Positions 34,320-40,744 of a stretch of 40,744 nucleotides of DNA are shown here, in pieces. This DNA is from Candidatus Sumerlaeota bacterium (GTDB lineage: Bacteria > Sumerlaeota > Sumerlaeia > UBA8349): assembly GCA_016931035.1 (NCBI GenBank), contig JAFGFN010000087.1, forward strand, positions 1 through 40,744, given 5' to 3'. The notes under the pieces are model-generated. The model saw only the letters and a program-made list of their open reading frames with translations, was not told where the DNA came from and did not search any database. The position numbers were made by a program, and so were the translations under genes. The stretch's first letter is position 1. Each line of letters opens with the position of its first letter.

Positions 34320-34631
34320 ATGAACGGCGGGAACGAAATCGTCGTATGGGTCTCCGAAGAGCATGAAGTGGTCAGTCTGCTTCTTTGCATCGGCGTGTTG
34401 CTGTTTCTCTTGGGCAACCGCGCCGTTCTGAGGCGGCTTCCGCACCCCTGGCTTCTGATGGCGGGCCCCGTGTTGCTATCGATCGGTCACGCGGCGGTGG
34501 TTTTCGGTTACTTCGGGCTCGGAGCCGACGCGTGCGCCTACATCGCGCGCGCGAGCTGTGTCGCCGGCGTCGTTCTCGCCGTATGGTGGGTTTGGAAGGT
34601 CCGTTTTCGCCGCGGGGAGACCGTCTTATGA
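34320..34631 (+). CDS. Small membrane protein coupled to the downstream kinase
   Basis: A 103-residue protein with three hydrophobic segments: VSLLLCIGVLLFLLGNRAVL (about 18-37), WLLMAGPVLLSIGHAAVVFG (about 44-63) and ARASCVAGVVLAVWWVWKV (about 77-95). No family is recognised. A strong GGAGGGGAAA directly precedes the ATG at 34320. Its stop overlaps the next gene's start as ATGA (34628-34631), so the two are translationally coupled and the products may act together. It might be a sensor-module partner of the membrane-anchored kinase. Confidence 0.8.
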   Translation: MNGGNEIVVWVSEEHEVVSLLLCIGVLLFLLGNRAVLRRLPHPWLLMAGPVLLSIGHAAVVFGYFGLGADACAYIARASCVAGVVLAVWWVWKVRFRRGETVL

Positions 34632-37588
34632 CCGCGGACCGCTCCCTGGATGCGTTCTACATTCTGGTATGTCTTCTGGGCATCGTTCTTCTTCATTGGC
34701 GCGGGTCGCGACGCATCGACCTCGACAGCCGGTTCCTCTTGACTTGGCTCTTTCTCGTAGCGGCTCTTCCCGGTCTGAGCCGTTTCTTCGTCGATTCGCG
34801 GTTCTCCGACCTCCTCAATTCGCTGGAATCTCCGGCGGACGTGCTCCTCCCCCTTCTGTGGGCCGGACTCTTCTATTCGCTCTTTCAGTCGATCCAACAG
34901 CGCGACCTCAGGCAAAGCGAGGCGAGTCTGCGCCGGGTCATCGATCTCCTGCCGCATCAGATCTACGCTAAAGACCGTCACGGCCGGTACGTTGTGGCAA
35001 ACAAGTGCGTCGCCGACGCGTACGGAACGACCGTGGAGGCCTTGATCGGACGCTCGCAAGCGGACTTTCATCCATCGAAGGAGGAAGAACGGATCTTCCT
35101 CGAAGAGGACCGCCGGGTGATCGATTTGGGACCGGGAAGCGCGGAGCCGCTGACGAGTGTGCGGACGCTGGCCAGCAGCGGGCGGACCTATCAATTCGCC
35201 AAGGTACCGTTCGAAATCCCCGGCTCGGGAGAGATCGTCGCATTGGGCGTCTCGGTGGACATAACGAACCGGATTCGCGCGGAGAAGGAACTGAGGATCA
35301 AGGACTACACCATTTCCTCTCTTGCGGCTCCGCTGGCGGTCGCGGACCTGGACGGGACCATCACCTACGTCAACCAGGCGTTCTTGGACCTCTGGGGCTA
35401 CGACTCGGAAGAGGAAACGGTAGGACACCCGGCCGGGGAGTTCGCCGCGAACCCGGCGGAAGCGGCCCGGGTCATCGCTTGTCTGCACGAGCGAGGATGG
35501 TTTGTCGGGGAATTCGATGCCCAATCGAAGGAAGGCACGAGTTTCGACGTCCACTTGTCGGCCAGCATGGTCACGGCCGAAAACGGCGAGTCGCTTTGCA
35601 TGGTGTTCTCGTTCATCGACGTGACGGAACGCAACCAAGCCTTTGAAGCGCTGCGTCGGAGCGAACAAATGATGCGGGCCGTGTTCGAGAACGCCACGCA
35701 CGGCCTGGCGGTGTGGAACGCGGAGAGACGGCTCGTCAAATCCAACGCCCGGTTCGCCGAGATGTTGGGCTATACGGTGAACGAGCTGATCGACATGTCG
35801 TCCCGGACTTTCACCCATCCCGACGACGTGGCGCGCCAGGAGCCGGAGAACAGGAAGATCGAAACCGGCGAGAAGAACTCGTACGCGATCGAGAAACGCT
35901 ATGTCCGGCGCGACGGAAGTCCGTTCTGGGCCGAGCTGACCGTCAACGCCGTGCGCGACGCCCGGGGGAAACTGGAGGGCACGATCGCCATCATCGTCGA
36001 CATCACCGAGCGCAAGCGCGTCGAGGAAGAGCGGGCGGAAAGCCAACGTCGCCTGAACACGCTCGTGGACAACCTTCCCGGGTTCGCCTACCGGCGCAAG
36101 AACGATTCGAGCTGGACGATGGAGTACGTGAGCAACGGCTGTCTGGAAGTGACGGGATATTCGCCCGAACAGATCGTGGACAACCGTGAAATCGCCTACA
36201 ACGAGATCATCGTTCCCGAAGATCGCCAGCGAGTGTGGGACGAAGTTCAGCGCGCCGTCGAAGCCGGAGAGCCGTTCATTCTCGAGTATACGATCGCGTG
36301 GCGCTCGGGCCGACGGCGGAGCGTGTGGGAAAAAGGGCGGGGCATTTTCTCCGACGGGGGCGATCTGCTCGCCCTCGAGGGCTTCATCACCGACGTCACG
36401 GACCGCGTGCGGGCCGAAGAGGAACGCCGCAAGTTCGAAGCGCAGTTCCAGCACGCGCAGAAGCTCGAGAGTCTCGGGATTCTGGCCGGCGGCATCGCGC
36501 ACGATTTCAACAACCTTCTGATGGGCATTCTGGGCAACGCCGATCTGGCCATGGACCGAACCTCCGCGCTCTCTCCCGTCCGCAACTACATTCTGGAGAT
36601 CGAACAGTCCGCCAAACGAGCGGCGGACCTGTGTCGGCAAATGCTGGCCTACTCGGGCAAGGGCAAGTTTCTCGCGCAACGCATCAACCTCAACGAGATC
36701 GTCGACGAGATGGTCCACCTGTTGGAAGTCTCCATTTCCAAGAAGGCGGTCCTGAAGTTCAACTTCGCCGCGAATCTGCCCGCCATCGAGGCCGACCCGA
36801 CCCAGACCCGCCAGGTCATTATGAACCTGATCACGAACGCTTCCGAAGCGATCGGCGACCGCAGCGGGGTGATTTCGATCAACACCGGCGCCATGTCGTG
36901 CGATCCCGCCTATTTGACCGAGACGCACATCGCCGAGGATCTCGCCGAAGGAATGTACGTCTACCTCGAGGTCTCGGACACCGGGTGCGGGATGGACAAA
37001 ACGACGCGAGAGAGGATGTTCGACCCGTTCTTCACCACCAAGTTTACCGGGCGCGGATTGGGAATGGCCGCGGTTCTCGGGATTGTCCGAGGCCACAAGG
37101 GAACGATCAAGGTTTACAGCGAACCCCAGCGAGGCACGACGATCAAGATCCTGCTTCCCGCCGTGGACGAACCGGCCGAGTCGATTGAAAAGGAGGCCCG
37201 GACGCCCGCCGATTGGAAGATGGACGGCACGGTTCTCCTGGTCGACGACGAAGAGACCATTCGAGTCGTCGGCAAACGCATGCTCGAACGATCGGGTCTC
37301 AAGGTCTTGACCGCCAGCGACGGCCGCGAGGCGATCGATCTGTACCGGGAACACGCCGGCGACGTCCTGTGCGTCATTCTCGATCTGACCATGCCGCACA
37401 TGGACGGCGAAGAAACGTTCCGCGAACTGCGACGAATCAACCCCGACGTTCACGTCATTCTCTCCAGCGGCTACAACGAGCAGGAGATCGTCGGCCGTTT
37501 CGCCGGCAAGGGACTGGCCGGGTTTATCCAGAAGCCCTACCGAAGGCAGGAACTCATCTCCTCGATTCGCCAAGTTCTTGACTCCTGA
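34628..37588 (+). CDS. Membrane-anchored hybrid histidine kinase with four PAS domains
   Basis: A 986-residue kinase. The N-terminus has about three membrane segments (LDAFYILVCLLGIVLLHW; FLLTWLFLVAALPGLSRFF; ADVLLPLLWAGLFYSLFQ), then four PAS domains at about 98-225, 226-345, 348-473 and 474-600. HisKA carries His625 in GGIAHDFNNLLMG, followed by HATPase (about 720-850, DTGCGM, FFTTKFTGRGLGMA) and a normal receiver (about 865-985) with phosphoacceptor Asp919 in VILDLTMPHMDG and the QKPYRR lysine. The kinase and receiver modules are very like those of the preceding kinase, including the GGIAHDFNNLLMG and FTTKFTGRGLG segments, which suggests duplication, but here the receiver is intact. Translation is coupled to the small membrane protein. 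Confidence 0.95.
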   Translation: MTADRSLDAFYILVCLLGIVLLHWRGSRRIDLDSRFLLTWLFLVAALPGLSRFFVDSRFSDLLNSLESPADVLLPLLWAGLFYSLFQSIQQRDLRQSEASLRRVIDLLPHQIYAKDRHGRYVVANKCVADAYGTTVEALIGRSQADFHPSKEEERIFLEEDRRVIDLGPGSAEPLTSVRTLASSGRTYQFAKVPFEIPGSGEIVALGVSVDITNRIRAEKELRIKDYTISSLAAPLAVADLDGTITYVNQAFLDLWGYDSEEETVGHPAGEFAANPAEAARVIACLHERGWFVGEFDAQSKEGTSFDVHLSASMVTAENGESLCMVFSFIDVTERNQAFEALRRSEQMMRAVFENATHGLAVWNAERRLVKSNARFAEMLGYTVNELIDMSSRTFTHPDDVARQEPENRKIETGEKNSYAIEKRYVRRDGSPFWAELTVNAVRDARGKLEGTIAIIVDITERKRVEEERAESQRRLNTLVDNLPGFAYRRKNDSSWTMEYVSNGCLEVTGYSPEQIVDNREIAYNEIIVPEDRQRVWDEVQRAVEAGEPFILEYTIAWRSGRRRSVWEKGRGIFSDGGDLLALEGFITDVTDRVRAEEERRKFEAQFQHAQKLESLGILAGGIAHDFNNLLMGILGNADLAMDRTSALSPVRNYILEIEQSAKRAADLCRQMLAYSGKGKFLAQRINLNEIVDEMVHLLEVSISKKAVLKFNFAANLPAIEADPTQTRQVIMNLITNASEAIGDRSGVISINTGAMSCDPAYLTETHIAEDLAEGMYVYLEVSDTGCGMDKTTRERMFDPFFTTKFTGRGLGMAAVLGIVRGHKGTIKVYSEPQRGTTIKILLPAVDEPAESIEKEARTPADWKMDGTVLLVDDEETIRVVGKRMLERSGLKVLTASDGREAIDLYREHAGDVLCVILDLTMPHMDGEETFRELRRINPDVHVILSSGYNEQEIVGRFAGKGLAGFIQKPYRRQELISSIRQVLDS

Positions 37589-37768
37589 CCCGGCGCAACC
37601 GGCGGGTCGGAGTCGAGTCGTCCGATTTCGCCGCGGCCGGGCGCCGTCTTGACCGTCCCTTTGAACTCGGCATCGCCATTCAGTACTCCATTCGGCGCCC
37701 TTTGTCCGCATGCCCCGCTCGATCTGACTTTGCTTGTCATTCCGACCCATACGGCGACTCATTTCGAG

Positions 37769-37795
37769 TAAAGTCGCGCCTCCTTTTTGCCGATA
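37769..37795 (+). promoter_or_regulatory. Candidate sigma-28 (FliA-type) flagellar promoter
   Basis: TAAA at 37769-37772, a 16-nt spacer and GCCGATA at 37789-37795; the wider -35 reads TAAAGTCG. The known sigma-28 consensus is TAAA-N15-GCCGATAA, so both boxes match and the spacing is one base longer. It lies about 117 nt before the DUF5610-like gene. Apart from this, 37589-37911 contains only the leader described separately. Confidence 0.6.
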
Positions 37796-37802
37796 CGCTA
37801 GG

Positions 37803-37911
37803 GTGAAAGCGGCTCGCGCGAAAAGGGGCGCGCGGGCGCGTCATTGCGATCCTAGGCTCCGCCGAGCGGAGCAGGTGAGCCAAGAGCAATCCATGGAGTG
37901 TCCTCAACAGT
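37803..37911 (+). other. GC-rich leader with two hairpins before the DUF5610-like gene
   Basis: Downstream of the sigma-28-like promoter, a 7-bp stem CTCGCGC/GCGCGGG (37813-37819 with 37830-37836) and a perfect 7-bp stem GCTCCGC/GCGGAGC (37856-37862 with 37866-37872) are visible. GGAG at 37894-37897 is 14 nt before the ATG, a long distance for a Shine-Dalgarno sequence. No known riboswitch class fits. Confidence 0.4.
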
Positions 37912-38523
37912 ATGAGTTTGAGTGTCGTACAGACTCAGCCGGTTCGCCCCGCTCCGCCGCAAGATAGCCGCAAGGCGCTCGGAAGCGATCCGGAGAGACT
38001 TGTCGGGGTGGCGATCGAGTCCACGAGCCGGACGGAAAATCGGGGCCCGCTCGGGGGTATTCGGCCGGAATCCTTACAAGCCCAGTCGCTTATCCTGGAA
38101 CGACTGGGTCCGCGCTTCGATGCACGGAGCGTTGCCGCGAAGAACGTGGCGGTCGGAGCTGAACGTTCCGAGTCCAGGGAGTCGGTCGCCGTGTTGGCGC
38201 CGGGCGAAGAGACGCCGGAGGCGCTGGCCGGTCGCATTGTCGAGGGGATCGCCGAGTTCATCATGGGGTCATGGCGTTCACGGCATCCCGACATGGAAGA
38301 GGCGGACGTCTTGAGGTTCCAGAACCAAGTGATGCGAGGGTTCGAGTTGGGACTCAACGACACCAAAGACATTCTCACGGGCTTGGGAGTGTTCACGCCT
38401 GTTGTCGCCGATTCCTTGGAGCGGACCGAAGGACTTGCACGCGAGCAGCTTGCCGAGGTCTTCGAGACAACCCTGAAGTCCGTCCGCGGCTCAAGGCCTG
38501 CGGACCTACCTTCCCCGCTCTGA
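37912..38523 (+). CDS. DUF5610-like protein
   Basis: A 203-residue soluble protein. The first 95 residues are low-complexity, Ser/Pro/Arg-rich and probably disordered. Residues about 97-185 are helical: PEALAGRIVEGIAEFIMGSW, then QVMRGFELGLNDTKDILTGL and VFTPVVADSLERTEGLAREQ, which resembles the DUF5610 pattern as I remember it (a G-[FL]-x-x-A...-L-x-x-LG-V... helical repeat). No signal peptide or membrane segment. The function of DUF5610 is not known; the sigma-28-like promoter upstream suggests expression with late flagellar or chemotaxis genes. A strong hairpin follows 28 nt after the stop. Confidence 0.7.
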   Translation: MSLSVVQTQPVRPAPPQDSRKALGSDPERLVGVAIESTSRTENRGPLGGIRPESLQAQSLILERLGPRFDARSVAAKNVAVGAERSESRESVAVLAPGEETPEALAGRIVEGIAEFIMGSWRSRHPDMEEADVLRFQNQVMRGFELGLNDTKDILTGLGVFTPVVADSLERTEGLAREQLAEVFETTLKSVRGSRPADLPSPL

Positions 38524-38550
38524 TCTGCCACCCCGCATTTCGCGCCACAT

Positions 38551-38581
38551 CGGCCCCCGGCGGCTTTGCCGCCGGGGGCCG
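38551..38581 (+). terminator. GC-rich hairpin, probable transcription terminator
   Basis: A perfect 13-bp stem CGGCCCCCGGCGG (38551-38563) with its complement (38569-38581) encloses a 5-nt loop CTTTG; it is followed by GCGCTTTTC, a short T-run. It lies after the DUF5610-like gene. Confidence 0.65.
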
Positions 38582-38663
38582 GCGCTTTTCCGGCAAGGGT
38601 CGCGCGACACACGGCGTCTTCTCTTGAGCCCCTCCGGGATTCCTGGGGAACGACGGATTTGTT

Positions 38664-38743
38664 GGCCAACTGAAGTTGGCACAACAAACAGATGGTCTTG
38701 GCCCATTCTGGCTCTTCGTTCGTTGTTCCAACTTCAGTTGGCC
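38664..38743. repeat. Inverted pair of TGAA-loop hairpins
   Basis: Arm GGCCAACTGAAGTTGG (from 38664) recurs in inverse orientation at 38728-38743 as CCAACTTCAGTTGGCC; with the following CAACAAAC-like stretch the arms are about 26 bp with a few mismatches. Each arm can also fold on its own into a short stem with a TGAA (or TTCA) loop. The rest of 38524-38925 shows no gene. Confidence 0.65.
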
Positions 38744-38925
38744 AGAGTCAACGACAACCCAAGAGATCGGTGCGGGCAAGAGGTTCTCTCCGTTTTCAGG
38801 AGCATCGCCAGGCCTGTTCCCCAGGATTTCCGGAAGGACCTTCTTTTTCCTTCGTCGAAACGGTGCGGCGTGATACGCTCGCCGAGTGGGTACCCTGATC
38901 CCCGATCATTGGAAGGATTGTGACG

Positions 38926-40602
38926 ATGCGGAACACCGTCCCTCACGTGTCGATCCTTTGCCTGGCGGCCGTCTGCGTTCTCGCGATCGCGGGTTGCGCC
39001 GCGCGGACCCGGTCCGGACCCGCGCCGGTCGCCGCCGATGCGAAATCGTCCCCGACCGACGGCGCCCGGGCCGACCGGACGGCTCTGCCGCCCGTTCTCG
39101 TCGTCATCGACACCTCGCAGTTCGCGCCTCTTCCGCTCCGCTTTTTCAGTCTCAACGCCGACATGACTCGCTCTCCGATGACGTTCGACAATGGCCGGTT
39201 CCTCCGGGCCGTAAGGCGATCGAGACCCGCGTCGCTTTCGTACCCGGGCGGCGAGATCGCCAACTTCTGGGACTGGACGACCGGCCTGGTCGAGAACGAA
39301 TGGGTCGAGTCTTTGACTGTGGGACCGGCGCCGGCGGACGATTTCGCCGCGGAGATGTCGCGGGCCGCGCGCTGGAACCTGGCCAAGGGAGGGGCGTCGT
39401 TCGACGCCTTCCTCGATTTCTGCCACCGGATGAACGCCCAGCCCGTCTGTACGGTGAACGTCGCAAGGCAAAGTCCCGAAGACGCCGCCGTATGGGCGCT
39501 TTATGCCCGGAGTCACGGTCGGCCCGTCGGCGCGTGGGAATTCGGAAGAGGGCTCTTTCGCCCCGCCTATCGTACGCTTCTGCCCGAACCCGAAGACTAT
39601 GCGGATATGGCGCGACCGTTTGCCGAGGCCCTCGCCATAGCCGATCCCGATGCGCAGCGAGCCGTTCATGTCCCCGTGTCGGCCTTGACGGCGAATGCGG
39701 GGCCGGAAGACGACTACGCGCGGCGATGGGTCGAAGCGCTGGCGCGCGAAGATTTCTTCGACACCGTTGCGATCGAGATCGATACGCTGCCTTCGACGAA
39801 CGGCGCAAGCAGCCTGACTCTGACCGCGCGGGAGATCGGGCGCTTCGTCGACACCGATCTTCCCGAGGCCGTCGAGCGCTGCGCCCGGCTTTTCGGCCGA
39901 CGCCCCGTGTGGGTGAGCGATTGCGGTGTGGGAGGAGGAGAGGACGACTCTCTCTCGGAGAACCCGACGGCGGCGCTTGCTCTGGCGGAGATCGCCATCG
40001 CTCTGAGCCGGAAAACTCCGCTCGTCCAACGCGTCTTCTTTTTGCAGGCGAGCGAGGTGGCGTCTCCCGAAGACTCGCGCGATCTGTGCCGACGCATCGA
40101 GTCGCGTTTCCAGGAGTCTGGGAAGACTCAAAGGGTCGGATGGCTGCACTTGAGCCTGAAACGTTCGACCCCTGCAGCGGTCGCGGCGAAAAAGATCGGG
40201 AGTCTCTTCGCCGGAAGCGCGCGTTTCGCCGCTCTCGACTCTCATCGGCCTCCCCGCCTCTCATGCGCGGGTCGGGCGATTCCGGCGAGCGAGGCGACGC
40301 CGGACGATCCTCGGGCCCTGGCGGCTTCCGCGCTCGTGGGCAAGGACCTTCGCCAAGTGAAGGCGATGGTTGTGAACCGTTCGACCGACCCCCTCGGGTT
40401 GCGAGTGGTGATTAACCGGCGGAAGATCGAAGGCACGATCCGAGGCGAAGTCCTGGAATGCAATCCGCCCCTCTGCGCGGACCCGACGAGCGAATCCGCG
40501 GCAGGAAATGGAAACGTTCGATTTGCTCGGAAGGCGTGGAAGAAGGGAGAGATCGTCCTGCCTCCGCACTCCTTGACCATTCTCGACTTGGTGAAGCGAT
40601 AG
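38926..40602 (+). CDS. Lipoprotein with glycoside hydrolase-like (clan A type) domain
   Basis: A 558-residue lipoprotein: the signal peptide ends with the lipobox AIAGC near residue 25, so it is anchored in the periplasm or on the surface. The body resembles alpha-L-arabinofuranosidase/GH39/GH79-type TIM barrels: PLPLRFFSLNADMTRSPM, then LSYPGGEIANFWDWTTGLVE, FDAFLDFCHRMNAQPVCTVN and WEFGRGLFRPAYR, followed by a beta-rich C-terminus (LPPHSLTILDLVKR). In the usual proton-donor segment (GNEP/GNE-like) the sequence reads AWEFGRG, so a Glu is present but the flanks differ; the nucleophile Glu is unclear. Activity is therefore uncertain. The ATG at 38926 has AAGGA 8 nt upstream; a GTG at 38920 is too close to it. 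Confidence 0.7.
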   Translation: MRNTVPHVSILCLAAVCVLAIAGCAARTRSGPAPVAADAKSSPTDGARADRTALPPVLVVIDTSQFAPLPLRFFSLNADMTRSPMTFDNGRFLRAVRRSRPASLSYPGGEIANFWDWTTGLVENEWVESLTVGPAPADDFAAEMSRAARWNLAKGGASFDAFLDFCHRMNAQPVCTVNVARQSPEDAAVWALYARSHGRPVGAWEFGRGLFRPAYRTLLPEPEDYADMARPFAEALAIADPDAQRAVHVPVSALTANAGPEDDYARRWVEALAREDFFDTVAIEIDTLPSTNGASSLTLTAREIGRFVDTDLPEAVERCARLFGRRPVWVSDCGVGGGEDDSLSENPTAALALAEIAIALSRKTPLVQRVFFLQASEVASPEDSRDLCRRIESRFQESGKTQRVGWLHLSLKRSTPAAVAAKKIGSLFAGSARFAALDSHRPPRLSCAGRAIPASEATPDDPRALAASALVGKDLRQVKAMVVNRSTDPLGLRVVINRRKIEGTIRGEVLECNPPLCADPTSESAAGNGNVRFARKAWKKGEIVLPPHSLTILDLVKR

Positions 40603-40673
40603 AGGATAGGATCGATCGTACCAGGCCTGGAAGACCCACACGTCGAGCAGAGAGGAATCGGGGCGCATCTTGA

Positions 40674-40744
40674 TTAGGCAACGTTGTCCAGTTCCCAGAT
40701 TTCGTCCCAGTCGTCGTTGCGGCGGGCGAGTTCGAGTTCCACGA
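40674..40744 (-). CDS. C-terminus of an unidentified gene (partial)
   Basis: The minus strand reads VELELARRNDDWDEIWELDN, VA, stop (TAA at 40676-40674) and continues beyond the window. The sequence is acidic with GC-rich third positions like its neighbours. Too short to identify; it may instead be a chance frame. Confidence 0.35.
   Translation of the reverse strand, partial: VELELARRNDDWDEIWELDNVA

Noticed and set aside
34538..37762. Open frame of over 1000 codons on the minus strand opposite the four-PAS kinase
   Set aside because: The plus-strand kinase has complete, ordered domains and a coupled start; the antisense frame has no domain and starts in non-coding DNA.
37795..37880. c-di-GMP-type or other riboswitch in the leader of the DUF5610-like gene
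   Set aside because: Two hairpins are present, but the conserved unpaired motifs of the c-di-GMP-I class are absent and no other class fits.

Overview
This is a GC-rich, gene-dense bacterial chromosome segment with about 30 protein genes on both strands and no rRNA or tRNA gene that I could find. Housekeeping genes (valS, der, prmA, trpC, nadD, ptsI, a ptsH-type HPr gene, a polyprenyl synthetase) sit with a bacillithiol gene (bshC), a futalosine-pathway menaquinone gene (mqnD) and a large DUF6785-like membrane protein. Several families of short GC-rich palindromes lie between genes: TGAA-loop and TTC-loop hairpins, CATGAGCA-type dyads, and a CCCC-GCA-GGGG motif followed by CGACATAGG-like sequence. 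This mix suggests an uncultivated lineage near the Planctomycetes/Verrucomicrobia, Sumerlaeota (BRC1) or Hydrogenedentes. That placement is inference from gene content and repeat style only.

Layout. 1-604 is a repeat-rich intergenic stretch. 605-2209 encodes a secreted subtilase whose N-terminal region contains two of the same palindromic units found upstream. 2210-3607 holds a FadR/GntR-type regulator between two hairpin-filled modules, each bounded by an inverted GGCTCTGTCC-like word. A GT4-like glycosyltransferase converges on an isoprenoid diphosphate synthase (3608-5911). The DUF6785-like protein (minus strand) diverges from valS. From 11216 to 13418 is a small accessory island. It holds a DUF4160/DUF2442 pair sitting between valS and a second, displaced copy of the valS 3' end, then a Tat-exported flavodoxin-like protein and an overlapping small-protein/nucleotidyltransferase pair of toxin-antitoxin type.

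13690-21844 is a plus-strand run: a coiled-coil protein, bshC, trpC, a rhomboid fusion, der and prmA. 21849-28724 is a minus-strand run: two bacterial PH-domain proteins, ptsI, HPr, nadD, a TPR-like membrane protein and mqnD. A VCBS/FG-GAP secreted protein diverges from an aldo/keto reductase at 28864-30904. After the reductase comes a 132-bp MITE-like palindrome flanked by an 11-bp direct repeat.

31238-37588 is a signalling block: an HDOD protein, a GAF-PAS hybrid histidine kinase whose receiver has Asn in place of the phosphoacceptor Asp, a small membrane protein, and a membrane-anchored four-PAS hybrid kinase translationally coupled to it. Just downstream, a sequence closely resembling a sigma-28 (FliA) flagellar promoter precedes a DUF5610-like gene, which suggests this end of the window belongs to a motility or surface-behaviour programme. 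The window ends with a lipoprotein resembling clan-A glycoside hydrolases and the C-terminus of an unidentified minus-strand gene.

The most unusual signals are the duplicated valS tail, whose differences are all synonymous apart from one in-frame gap; the MITE-like element with its apparent target-site duplication; the palindromic units read in frame inside the subtilase gene; the sigma-28-like promoter; and the hybrid kinase with the altered receiver.
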